NCBI GenBank assembly: GCA_020632795.1 | Contig: JACKEV010000006.1 | Coordinates: forward strand, 1 to 64,000 | Direction: 5' to 3' | Source of the DNA: Alphaproteobacteria bacterium | GTDB taxonomy: Bacteria > Myxococcota_A > UBA796 > CAJQPC01 | DNA length: 64,000 nucleotides | Shown: piece after piece, positions 16,452 through 24,611 of the stretch | How the letters are laid out: each line of letters begins with the position of its first letter | How positions within the stretch are numbered: position 1 is the stretch's first letter | The notes under the pieces: generated by a model | What the model saw: the letters and a program-made list of their open reading frames with translations, nothing else | The model's database searches: none | What the model was told of the DNA's origin: nothing | Position numbers and translations under genes: made by a program

Positions 16452-18542
16452 ATGAGCGCACCCCAGACCAGCGCCCCGAGCGAGGGGCCGCCCGAGAAGC
16501 TCGGGCGGTATCGGCTGGTCCGGTGCATCTCCACCGGCGGCATGTCCCGGGTCTACGAGGCCCGACGCGAGAGCCTCGCCGGGGTGGCCCCCAAGGTCGC
16601 GCTCAAGGTCATCCTGCCCGAGCACGCCACCGACGAGAAGTTCCAGCAGCTCTTCGTCAACGAGGCCCGGATCGGCTCGCAGCTCCAGCACCAGAACCTC
16701 GTCCAGATCCAGGACTTCGACCGGGTCGACGACTGCTACTACCTGGTCATGGAGTACGTCGAGGGCCTCACCCTCCGGCGCACCATCTCCCACTGCAAGC
16801 GCCACGGCATCCCGGTCCCGCTGGGGGTCATCGCCGAGCTGGGCCGCCAGATCTGCGAGGGGCTGCACTACGCCCACACCGCCCGGCGCGAGGACGGCAC
16901 GCCCCTGCGGCTGGTCCACCGCGACATCAAGCCCTCCAACCTGATCCTCAACCCCCAGGGCGTGGTGAAGATCCTCGACTTCGGGATCTCCAAGGCGCTC
17001 TCGGCGGCCGAGCGCAAGGGCACGGTGAAGGGCACCTGGGGGTACATGTCACCCGAGCAGGCCCAGGGCGGCGAGGTCTCCGCGGCGGCGGACCAGTACG
17101 GTGTGGCGGCGGTGCTCTACGAGCTGGCCATGCTCCGGCCCCTGTTCCCGGAGAAGACCCCCCGCGAGCTGCGCGGCCTGATGTCCCAGGACGAGGGCGC
17201 GCGCCGGGCCAGCCGGCTCAGCGGCCCCCACGGCCCGCTCGTCCCCATCCTGGTGCGCGCCCTGCAGCGGCACCCCGACGCGCGCTGGCCCAACAGCATG
17301 GTCATGGCTCAGCAGCTCGCCAAGCTCGTCCCGGATCAGGTCGTCGCCCGCAACCAGCTCCTCAACTTCCAGTCCAGCATCGTGGCGCTGGATCGCCTGC
17401 GCAAGTCCGGCACCCCCGAAGAGCGCGCCGCCGCCGCCGCCAAGGCCCAGGCCCTCGACCCCTACAGCGGGTACGCCAGCGACATCCACGCCCGGCCCTC
17501 CGACATCTCCAACGCCAGCGACATCTCGTCGGCCCACTCCATCCAGCCCCACGGCAGCTACCCGCCCTCGGTCTCCACCATGGGCACGCTGTCGCACCCC
17601 GGGGTCATCTCACCGGCCGAACACGCCCACGCCTACCAGTCGGGGGTGCCCGTCGCGGTCGGCAGCCCCCATCGGCCCTACTCGCCCGCCGAGATCCAGC
17701 CCCCGGTCGTCCACGCGCCCCCCAAGAAGGGCGCCTCCACGGCCACCCTGGTGTTCATCGGGATCTCGCTGTGCGTGTTCACCTTCGTGGGCTTCCAGCT
17801 CCTGGGGGGCTCCTCGACGCCCGACCCGGGCTCGGAGACCGTGCAGAAGCCCAAGCCGCCCGGGGATGGCGTGGCCGAGGTCGGGTCCGAGGACCCCAAG
17901 GACGACCCCCGGGCCAAGGGCGGCTCCTCGGACGAGCCGTCCAAGGGCAGCAAGGGCTCCAGCGGCGCCCAGGGCTCCAGCGGCAGCCAGGGCTCCAGCG
18001 GCAGCCAGGGCTCCGGCACCTCCACGCCGGAGGGCCACGAGGGCAGCGCCAGCGGGGAGCCGACCGGCGACCCCGGCGGTGATCCGGAAGGTGCAGCCGG
18101 CCCGGACCACGGCACCGGCGGCGAAGCCTCCGCGGGTGACCCGGACGGCAACCCCAGCGGCGACCCGGTCGGGGACCCGGTCGGCGATCCTGGCGGCGAT
18201 CCTGGCGGCGACCCCAGCGGTGACCCGGTCGGCAGCCCCGGCGGCGACGCCTACGTCGAGGGCGAGAACACCGTGGGCCCCACCGACCCCGAGGCCTTCC
18301 AGAACGACGCCGCCGACCCCGGCACGGTCACCATCTCGTCGCTGCCCCGGGCCAAGGTCTTCATCGACGGCCAGTTCGTCCGGGCGACCCCGGTCTTCCA
18401 GTACGAGGTCACCCCCGGCGTCCACGCCGTCCGCCTGACCACCGACGATGGCCGTCAGACCAGCTTCCGCATCGAGGTCCGCAGCGGAGAGGAGTCGCAG
18501 CGGATCTGGGACTTCGACAAGGGTGCCTTCATCACGCCCTGA
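16452..18542 (+). CDS. Transmembrane Ser/Thr protein kinase with PEGA domain
   Basis: 696 residues from the ATG at 16452 behind AGGAGGGAG. The kinase domain (about 18-300) has a glycine loop STGGMSRV, Lys52 (ALKVIL), HRDIKPSN at 156-163, DFG at 176-178 and GYMSPEQ. A single membrane helix lies at about 431-453 (ATLVFIGISLCVFTF). Outside follow Ser/Gly-rich and Gly-Asp-Pro repeats (coding roughly 17,930-18,245), then a PEGA domain at the C-terminus (TISSLPRAKVFIDGQFVRATP). The layout fits cell-envelope sensing by an extracytoplasmic domain. The downstream gene overlaps its end by 20 bases, suggesting a functional pair. Confidence 0.93.
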   Translation: MSAPQTSAPSEGPPEKLGRYRLVRCISTGGMSRVYEARRESLAGVAPKVALKVILPEHATDEKFQQLFVNEARIGSQLQHQNLVQIQDFDRVDDCYYLVMEYVEGLTLRRTISHCKRHGIPVPLGVIAELGRQICEGLHYAHTARREDGTPLRLVHRDIKPSNLILNPQGVVKILDFGISKALSAAERKGTVKGTWGYMSPEQAQGGEVSAAADQYGVAAVLYELAMLRPLFPEKTPRELRGLMSQDEGARRASRLSGPHGPLVPILVRALQRHPDARWPNSMVMAQQLAKLVPDQVVARNQLLNFQSSIVALDRLRKSGTPEERAAAAAKAQALDPYSGYASDIHARPSDISNASDISSAHSIQPHGSYPPSVSTMGTLSHPGVISPAEHAHAYQSGVPVAVGSPHRPYSPAEIQPPVVHAPPKKGASTATLVFIGISLCVFTFVGFQLLGGSSTPDPGSETVQKPKPPGDGVAEVGSEDPKDDPRAKGGSSDEPSKGSKGSSGAQGSSGSQGSSGSQGSGTSTPEGHEGSASGEPTGDPGGDPEGAAGPDHGTGGEASAGDPDGNPSGDPVGDPVGDPGGDPGGDPSGDPVGSPGGDAYVEGENTVGPTDPEAFQNDAADPGTVTISSLPRAKVFIDGQFVRATPVFQYEVTPGVHAVRLTTDDGRQTSFRIEVRSGEESQRIWDFDKGAFITP

Positions 18543-19716
18543 CCGCCTCGCCCTGCTGGCCCTGGCCCTCTCCGCCCCCGCCGCAGCCGCCGAGCCCGAC
18601 GTCACCGTGGTCGCCGCGCCGCTGGGGGAGGCGATGTGCGGTGGCCCTGTCTCCGCCACGAGCTGGCAGGAGCGCCTGCTCGACGCCGAGCGGGACATCC
18701 AGCTCCTGGCCTTCAGGGAGGCGCTGCGCGGGCTCGCGCTGCTGGAGGTGGAGCTGACCTGCGTGGACGGCGTGCTGCCCACCGAGCTGATCGCCCGGCT
18801 CTACGCTTCGCTGGGCCGCGCCCACCTGCTGGCGGAGCAGGCCGCCGTCGACCCGGTCGCCGCCGCTGGCCACCGGGATCAGGCCCGCGCCGCCGCCCGC
18901 TCGCTCGCCGCCCTGGAGCGGCGCGCCGAGGCCCTGGACGATGACCTGGCCACGCTCGTGGAGGCCGCCTCGACCCCGGCCCTCGCGCCGGTCGCTCCGC
19001 TGGGGGAGGGGGTCTTCCTGGACGGCGTGCTGCTGACCGAGGTCCGGGACACCCGGCCCGGCCCCCACCTCGTCCAGATCGCGCCGGAGCGGGCGGTCCT
19101 CTCCGCCGAGATCGTCACCGTGCCCGCCGCCGGCCTCGTGATCAGCGCCGAGCGCTTCCCGGATCCGCGGCGGGTCGAGCAGCTCCTCGACGACCTCGCC
19201 CGGCCCGCGCCGCCCGCTCTGGTGATCTCCACCGAGGTCGACCGGCCCGCGGGCCCCACCCGCTGGAGCCTCGGCGCCGGGGCTTCGGCGGGCTGGCTGC
19301 GCTGGGACGTGGCGACCCCGATGCGCGGGGCGGTCGCCGGACTGGGCTTCACCGCCCGCTGGCGGCTGGCGGAGCCGGTGGTGCTGGCCGGGGGGCTCGC
19401 GCTGCTGGCCCACCGCGACCCGCTGCCGGACCCCTACACCGCCGAGGCGGTGTGGCGCGCGGCGGTGCCCCTGCGCCTGGGCGCGCGGTGGAGCCCCCCC
19501 CGGGAGGGCCTCGCCTGGGAGCTGGGGGCGGACGCGGCGGCGCTCTGGCTGGGGCGCTTCGACGACGGGCCCGCGGCGCGCGCGGGCCTGCTCGCGACCG
19601 GCGGGCTGGGCTGGTCGCTGCAGGACCACCTGGTCGTGGCGGCCGAGCTTGCGGTGGGCGGGGGCCCCGGCTACCGACAGGCGGGCCTCTCCCTGGCTGC
19701 GCGCGGAGGGCGCTGA
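18523..19716 (+). CDS. Exported protein with PEGA-like segment and beta-rich C-terminus
   Basis: 397 residues from the GTG at 18523, which gives a signal peptide (RPDRLALLALALSAPAAAA) and overlaps the kinase end by 20 bases. Residues about 50-150 are helical (ERDIQLLAFREALRGLALLE), like tetratricopeptide-type segments. About 165-215 resembles PEGA (GVFLDGVLLTEVRDTRPGPHLVQI). The last 150 residues alternate polar/hydrophobic strands, as in a small outer-membrane barrel. It is probably a periplasmic or outer-membrane partner of the kinase. The family is not recognised. The stop overlaps the next ATG as TGATG. Confidence 0.65.
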   Translation: MPSSRPDRLALLALALSAPAAAAEPDVTVVAAPLGEAMCGGPVSATSWQERLLDAERDIQLLAFREALRGLALLEVELTCVDGVLPTELIARLYASLGRAHLLAEQAAVDPVAAAGHRDQARAAARSLAALERRAEALDDDLATLVEAASTPALAPVAPLGEGVFLDGVLLTEVRDTRPGPHLVQIAPERAVLSAEIVTVPAAGLVISAERFPDPRRVEQLLDDLARPAPPALVISTEVDRPAGPTRWSLGAGASAGWLRWDVATPMRGAVAGLGFTARWRLAEPVVLAGGLALLAHRDPLPDPYTAEAVWRAAVPLRLGARWSPPREGLAWELGADAAALWLGRFDDGPAARAGLLATGGLGWSLQDHLVVAAELAVGGGPGYRQAGLSLAARGGR

Positions 19717-20123
19717 TGGATCTGGACGGCGACGGCTGGGCCTCCCCCGAGGACTGCGACGACAGCGACGCGGCGGTCCACCCCGAGGCCGACGAGGTGC
19801 CCTACAACGGCGTCGATGAGGACTGCGACGGCGAAGACCTGCTGGACGTGGACGGCGACGGCTGGGAGGCCTGGACGGTGGGCGGCGAGGACTGCCGGGA
19901 CGGCAACGCGGCGGTCCACCCCGACGCGGTGGAGCTGTGCAACGGCGCCGACGAGGACTGCGACGAGGCCGTCGACGAGGGGCTGATCGCCTGTGAAGCC
20001 CCCGTGGACCCGGGCGATCCGGGCGGCCTGGCGTGGTCCTGCGCCATGATCCCGATGTCATCGGGATCATGGGGCCTCATCGTGGCTGCGTGGGTGTGTG
20101 CCAGACGCCTGCGGTCACGCTGA
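19716..20123 (+). CDS. MopE-repeat protein with MYXO-CTERM-like tail but no signal peptide
   Basis: 135 residues beginning at the ATG in the TGATG overlap. It opens directly in acidic repeats (MDLDGDGWASPEDCDDSDAA...DGVDEDCDGEDL, then a second unit) with no export signal. The C-terminus is Cys, then a hydrophobic stretch GLIVAAWVC, then ARRLRSR, resembling the tripartite MYXO-CTERM sorting tail. A tail-sorted surface protein should have a signal peptide, so it may depend on -1 frameshifting from the upstream gene or be a split gene. Its last 47 bases overlap the convergent lipoprotein gene and contain a perfect hairpin. Confidence 0.55.
   Translation: MDLDGDGWASPEDCDDSDAAVHPEADEVPYNGVDEDCDGEDLLDVDGDGWEAWTVGGEDCRDGNAAVHPDAVELCNGADEDCDEAVDEGLIACEAPVDPGDPGGLAWSCAMIPMSSGSWGLIVAAWVCARRLRSR
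20044..20072. terminator. Perfect 14-base inverted repeat at a convergent gene junction
   Basis: CCATGATCCCGATG and its exact complement CATCGGGATCATGG flank a single T. It lies just past the stop of the minus-strand lipoprotein (20077) and inside the 3' end of the plus-strand MopE gene. The most likely role is a bidirectional terminator; there is no clear T-tract. Confidence 0.55.
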
Positions 20124-20751
20124 CGGCGACCCGGGCGTCCTGCTCGGGCAGCGGGACGAGGGCGAGCTGGTGGCGGGTGACGAAGGCGAGCTGGGTGCGC
20201 GCCCCGGGCGGTGCGGGCGCCTCCCCGTCGTCGCTGAGCCGACAGATGGTGCTCTCCAGGTCGGTCATCGGGATGACGTAGCGCAGCTCGTCGCCCCCCG
20301 CTGGGGTCCAGCGCAGGCCGGCCACCGTCACCCGCAGGTCCGGGGCCTCCGGCAGCGGGGGGAGGGGGATGGTGACCCCGTCGAAGTCCACCTCGCAGCG
20401 CGTGCCCGGCGGCGGCAGGCGGTCGAAGCTGTGCTGGAACACCCCGGTGGCGGGCTCCTCCAACGTCAGGGGGGTGCCTCCGCAGCGCGCCGCCACCGGG
20501 CGCGGGGCGAGCACCACGCCCTCCGCGTAGGAGGTGGGGACCACGGTGCGGCAGGTGTCGAGGGGCACGCCCTGCCGCTCGGCCGGGGGGGGCCGCATCG
20601 CCCGGTTCATGCTGTGGATCCGAAGGTTCGCCCGGCCGGCGGTGCGGTCCACGGACAGCGAGATCTGGCCCACCAGCGGCACGGTCGCGCTCGGCGCGCC
20701 GGCCGGCGGCGGGGGCCGGCACGCCACCAGGGCCAGGACGACCGCGATCAA
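20077..20751 (-). CDS. Lipoprotein of unknown function
   Basis: 224 residues. MIAVVLALVAC is a short lipoprotein signal, followed by a Pro-rich linker (RPPPPAGAP). The mature part is beta-rich (VGQISLSVDRTAGRANLRIHS; RCEVDFDGVTIPLPPLP; DLRVTVAGLRWTPAGG) with four cysteines, suggesting a periplasmic beta-sandwich. No family is recognised. Its start overlaps the stop of the upstream phosphatase gene by four bases (ATGA), so the two are co-translated. Confidence 0.68.
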   Translation of the reverse strand: MIAVVLALVACRPPPPAGAPSATVPLVGQISLSVDRTAGRANLRIHSMNRAMRPPPAERQGVPLDTCRTVVPTSYAEGVVLAPRPVAARCGGTPLTLEEPATGVFQHSFDRLPPPGTRCEVDFDGVTIPLPPLPEAPDLRVTVAGLRWTPAGGDELRYVIPMTDLESTICRLSDDGEAPAPPGARTQLAFVTRHQLALVPLPEQDARVAVSVTAGVWHTPTQPR

Positions 20752-21209
20752 GCGCCCGCGACCGGGAGCTGGTCGATGAAGGCCTCGACGCAGCGCTTGA
20801 TCTCGTCCCGGGAGATCCGATAGCGCCGCCGCCAGCTCCCCAGCGGGTCGGCGATCTCGTCGCGGCCGCCGAAGTGGCCCAGGAGCAGGATGCGCTCATC
20901 GGCGTGGGGGAAGCGCTCCCGCAACGCGGCGGCGTGGGCGTACTCCATCACCAGGACGTAGTCGGCCTCGTCGATCAGCGCGCGCGTGATGGGCTGGGAG
21001 CGGTGGTCGCTCAGGTCGAGGCCCAGCTCCTTGAGCACAGCCACGGCGTGCTTGTGGGCGGGGTGCCCGTCCAGGCCCATGACCGAGCCCGAGGCGACCT
21101 CGATCGCGCGTCCTCGGCGGCGGGCGTAGTCCTGGGCCAGGCGCTCGGCCATGGGGGAGCGGCAGATGTTGCCGGTGCAGACCATCAGCAGGTGGAGGGG
21201 GTCGGCCAT
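20748..21209 (-). CDS. Low-molecular-weight protein-tyrosine/arginine phosphatase
   Basis: 153 residues from the ATG at 21209, the standard LMW-PTP size. The P-loop VCTGNICRSPMAE (Cys11, Arg17) is the CX5R nucleophile site, and DPLGSW near the C-terminus supplies the general-acid aspartate. The YwlE-like layout and Thr in the P-loop (CTGN) leave open whether phospho-Tyr or phospho-Arg is the target. It is cytoplasmic. An ATG 72 bases upstream would add a tail without homology. It could counteract kinases in the region, but that is speculation. Confidence 0.9.
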   Translation of the reverse strand: MADPLHLLMVCTGNICRSPMAERLAQDYARRRGRAIEVASGSVMGLDGHPAHKHAVAVLKELGLDLSDHRSQPITRALIDEADYVLVMEYAHAAALRERFPHADERILLLGHFGGRDEIADPLGSWRRRYRISRDEIKRCVEAFIDQLPVAGA

Positions 21210-21292
21210 CGGGGTAGCCCTCGTTCTGAGCAGGCCAGGGGCGCGCGCCGCTCGGGCAGGATACAGCGCCAAGGCATTCATCGGAGGTACCC

Positions 21293-21877
21293 ATGTCGTT
21301 CTTCTCCCGCAACGCCCCGGACACCCCGGCGCGCCCCGCGTCCGAGGTCGTCCCCGGCGATGGGCAGCTCATGGCGCGCTTCGTCACCTCGATGGGGGAC
21401 ATGGTCGCAGAGCTCTACGAGGACCGCGCCCCGCGCACGGTCGACAACTTCGTCGGGCTGGCCACCGGCGACCTCAAGTGGACCGACCCCGGCACCGGGC
21501 AGATGGTCGAGGATCGCCCGCTCTACACCGACGTGCTGTTCCACCGGGTCATCGAGAACTTCATGCTCCAGTGCGGCGATCCCTCGGGCACCGGCCGCGG
21601 CGGCCCGGGCTGGCGCTTCAAGGACGAGTTCCACCCCTCCCTGCGCCACACCGGCAAGGGCATCCTGTCGATGGCCAACGCCGGCCCCAACACCAACGGC
21701 TCCCAGTTCTTCGTCTGCCAGGTGCAGACGTCCTGGCTGGACGGCAAGCACTCGGTCTTCGGCAAGGTGGTCGAGAACGACAGCCTCATCGACGAGATCG
21801 CCTCGGTGCCCAAGGGCGCTGGCGACCGCCCCCGCCAGGATGTGCTGCTCCACCGGGTGGAGATCTTCCGGCGCTGA
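21293..21877 (+). CDS. Cyclophilin-type peptidyl-prolyl cis-trans isomerase
   Basis: 194 residues with no signal peptide, so cytoplasmic. Cyclophilin signatures are present: FHRVIENFMLQCGDPSGTG (active-site Arg in FHR), FKDEFHPSLRHTGKGILSMA, and NTNGSQFFV. It catalyses prolyl bond isomerisation in protein folding. ATG follows CGGAGGTACC. It is divergent from the phosphatase gene and convergent with a lipoprotein gene four bases away. Confidence 0.95.
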   Translation: MSFFSRNAPDTPARPASEVVPGDGQLMARFVTSMGDMVAELYEDRAPRTVDNFVGLATGDLKWTDPGTGQMVEDRPLYTDVLFHRVIENFMLQCGDPSGTGRGGPGWRFKDEFHPSLRHTGKGILSMANAGPNTNGSQFFVCQVQTSWLDGKHSVFGKVVENDSLIDEIASVPKGAGDRPRQDVLLHRVEIFRR

Positions 21878-21881
21878 GCCG

Positions 21882-22745
21882 CTACAGGCCCCGGCAGGCG
21901 TTGGGGCCGCGGGCGCCGTCCAGGTAGAACTCGGCGCAGCCGTCGCAGCGGTCGCGCCCCTCGAAGTCGAGCCGCGCGGACTGGTCGCCCTCCAGGGCGA
22001 TGCTGCCCTCGGGCTCGGCCACGCAGGAGCCGCTGTCCACCAGCTCGCCGGTGGAGGCGGCGAAGCCGCCGTACGCGCCCAGGTCGGCGGCCGCCTCGAA
22101 AGCGTGGACAGCGTCGCCGTCTTCGTCAAGCGTCTGCCAACGACCGGTCAGGGCCAGATCGCTCCAGGCGTCCTCGAGGGCATCTTCGAAGTTGTGGGCC
22201 CAGTAGCCCTCGGCCTCGACGCGCAGGTTGGCCTCGGCGTACCGGGCCAGGGGCTCGCTGTCGCCGTTGAGGTAGTAGAACTCGCCGGACATCGCGATGC
22301 GGTCGAAGGCCCGGCCCTCGTTGTCGCTGGAGACGTCGATGTCGAAGGTGTAATGCAGCCAGTCGCCGGTCTCGTCCTCCTCCCAGGTCGTCTTGGAGAC
22401 CTCGCCCGCCCAGGTGTAGCCGTCCTGGGAGCGGCAGCCGGTCCGCCAGGTGGTCTCCGGGCCGTCCGCGACCGAGTAGGGGCAGCTCCCGGGGTCGGCG
22501 ATGTTCTCGCCCAGCAGCACGTCCTCCCAGAGCAGCAGGGGGATCTGGGTGGCCGGGAAGCCCCACCGCGCGTCGATCTCCTGGGCGACGTGCCCGGCCG
22601 CGAAGAAGGCGGCCTGGGGCGTGGAGAGGTCCATCCCGCTGCCGGTGGCCAGCGCGGTCCCCGTGCCGCGCTCCGGCAGCAGGAACAGGGTGGTGTCGTC
22701 GGGGTCCTCCCCCGTGCAGGCCAGGGCCATCAGGAGCACGTACAT
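21882..22745 (-). CDS. Lipoprotein of unknown function
   Basis: 287 residues. MYVLLMALAC is the shortest plausible lipoprotein signal; a GTG at the third codon is an alternative start. The mature protein is acidic and mixed alpha/beta, with segments such as AAFFAAGHVAQEIDARWGFP and WAGEVSKTTWEEDETGDWLHYTFD. A late Cys cluster (GRDRCDGCAEFYLDG...NACRGL) may form disulfides. I do not recognise a family. Only 14 bases separate its start from the divergent WD40 gene, so promoters must lie inside coding sequence. Confidence 0.7.
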   Translation of the reverse strand: MYVLLMALACTGEDPDDTTLFLLPERGTGTALATGSGMDLSTPQAAFFAAGHVAQEIDARWGFPATQIPLLLWEDVLLGENIADPGSCPYSVADGPETTWRTGCRSQDGYTWAGEVSKTTWEEDETGDWLHYTFDIDVSSDNEGRAFDRIAMSGEFYYLNGDSEPLARYAEANLRVEAEGYWAHNFEDALEDAWSDLALTGRWQTLDEDGDAVHAFEAAADLGAYGGFAASTGELVDSGSCVAEPEGSIALEGDQSARLDFEGRDRCDGCAEFYLDGARGPNACRGL

Positions 22746-22759
22746 GGCCGAGAGGATAC

Positions 22760-24607
22760 ATGAAGGCGATGAGGCCCCGCACCTGGCTGCGGCGCGCGCT
22801 TCGGGCCTGGCTCACCCTCGCGCTGACGCTGATCACCGTCGCTCCGGCGCAGGCCGCCCGGCCGCCCGACGAGGACCGCGCGCTCCAGCTCGTCGCCCAG
22901 CTCCGCATCGCTCTGGCGGCCCAGGGTGAGGTGCGGGGTGACGAGGTATGGCTTCGCACCCTGCTTGTGCCCGCCGCGATGCCCCCCCAGCCCGCCGCCC
23001 GCGCCGAGGGGTACCGGCGCCTGGCCGCGCGCCTCTCGCCGGGGGCCGCGCTGCGCACGGCGCTGGACCAGGGCGGGGCCGTCGCGGGGGTGGTCCGAGG
23101 CCCGGACTACCTCCGGGTGGTGCTGGACGGCGATCCGACCGCCACCCTGGTCGTGCGCCGGGAGGGGAGCACGACGGTCATCGACCGGGTCGAGATCAGC
23201 GCCTGCGGGCTGTGCGAGGAGCCGGAGCGGTTCGTGGTCGACCTGCTCGCCGACGTGAAGCGCCAGGGCGTGGCCAGCCACCGCCTCGTCGCCGGCATCG
23301 AGCTGTGGGTCGCCGACGCGCCCGAGGACGACCCGGACTGGCGGGCCGCGCTGCACCGCCGCGACACCGAGGCCGGCTACCTCGCCTTCCTGCTGGACGG
23401 CGCCCAGGTGCTGGGGGTCAGCGGCGACCGGGTCCGGGTCTCGGTGCGGGACCCCGACCGCATCGGCGCCGAGGAGCCCTTCCGCACCGAGACCTGGCCG
23501 GTCATCTACCTCGACGGCCGCTGGGGGGTCCACTACGCGGAGCTGCCGGAGGACTCAGCCCTGCGGCTGGCCCCGGATGACATCGACCGCTGGCTGCGCG
23601 ACGCCGTGATCAGCCAGGCGGCGGTGCGCTACTGGCGTCCGCGCATGATCGAACAGGGAGCGGCCACCCTCATCGCCGACGACGTGCTCTTCCTGGCCCC
23701 GCGCCCGGTCCAGGGGGACCTGCTGCTCTATACCCAGGACCTGCGCCGCAGCCGCGCCTTCGTCGCCCTGCTCGACCCGGACAGCGGCGAGGTCACCCGA
23801 CGCATCCGCATGCCGGTGCTGTCCCGGCAGGTGGCGGTGTTCCCCGCGCAGTGGCGGGACATGTTCGTGGGGGCGCTCTCGCCCTCCGGCCAACTCCTCG
23901 CCATCGCGGTGCACGACCGCCTCTGGCTGGTCGACCTGCCCAGCGGGCGGCTGCTGACGAGCCTGCGCACCGGGCCGGCCGTCACCAGCCTGGCCTTCGC
24001 CCCCGACGGGCGCTGGCTGGCGGTGGGGGATGAGCGCGGCTCCGTGCAGCTCCTGGACGTGGCGGAGGCCGCCTGGGGGGGGCGCTACTGGCCCAAAGCG
24101 GCCCGCACGGCCCACGCCCTGACCTGGGAGAACCCCGAGCAGCTCCTCGTTCTGTGGGAGGACGGCGAGCTGGCCCGCCTCCGGGCCCCCGACCTCGCCG
24201 AGCCGGAGCCCCTCGGGGTGGCCTGCTGTGGCGCGGTGCGGAGCATGGCGCTCGCGCCCTCCAGCGGGGTCCTCATGGTCGGCTGCGCGGGCTCCTGCGA
24301 GCCGGCCTTCCTGTGGCGGGCCGACCTGCTGGGGGCCGGGGAGCCCGAGGTGCTCGCGGACGCCGACTACCGCGCCGACGCTGGCGTCATCGCCGCCGAT
24401 CCGGCCGACGCCTGGCTCATCACCCCGTGCAGCCGCGAGGGCGAGGGGCGCGCCGCGCTGTGGGCCCGCGGGGCCGACGACGCCACCGCGACCTTCTCTG
24501 ACGAGCCTCTGCGGCTCATCGCATGGGACCCGGACGGAGACGCGGTGTGGGTCATCGACCAGAGCGGTCGGGCGTGGCGCTACCGATTGGCCGCGCTCAC
24601 CCGGTAG
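22760..24607 (+). CDS. Exported protein with WD40-like propeller
   Basis: 615 residues. The signal peptide is RRALRAWLTLALTLITVAP ending near AQA. Residues about 40-360 form an unassigned region containing a CGLC pair (SACGLCEEPERFVVDLLADV). Residues about 370-615 have WD40/YVTN-type blades (LSPSGQLLAIAVHDRLWLVD; FAPDGRWLAVGDERGSVQLL; LIAWDPDGDAVWVIDQSG). The likely location is periplasm or surface and the likely role is a scaffold. ATG sits behind GAGAGG; a second ATG three codons later is possible. Confidence 0.78.
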   Translation: MKAMRPRTWLRRALRAWLTLALTLITVAPAQAARPPDEDRALQLVAQLRIALAAQGEVRGDEVWLRTLLVPAAMPPQPAARAEGYRRLAARLSPGAALRTALDQGGAVAGVVRGPDYLRVVLDGDPTATLVVRREGSTTVIDRVEISACGLCEEPERFVVDLLADVKRQGVASHRLVAGIELWVADAPEDDPDWRAALHRRDTEAGYLAFLLDGAQVLGVSGDRVRVSVRDPDRIGAEEPFRTETWPVIYLDGRWGVHYAELPEDSALRLAPDDIDRWLRDAVISQAAVRYWRPRMIEQGAATLIADDVLFLAPRPVQGDLLLYTQDLRRSRAFVALLDPDSGEVTRRIRMPVLSRQVAVFPAQWRDMFVGALSPSGQLLAIAVHDRLWLVDLPSGRLLTSLRTGPAVTSLAFAPDGRWLAVGDERGSVQLLDVAEAAWGGRYWPKAARTAHALTWENPEQLLVLWEDGELARLRAPDLAEPEPLGVACCGAVRSMALAPSSGVLMVGCAGSCEPAFLWRADLLGAGEPEVLADADYRADAGVIAADPADAWLITPCSREGEGRAALWARGADDATATFSDEPLRLIAWDPDGDAVWVIDQSGRAWRYRLAALTR

Positions 24608-24611
24608 CCGC

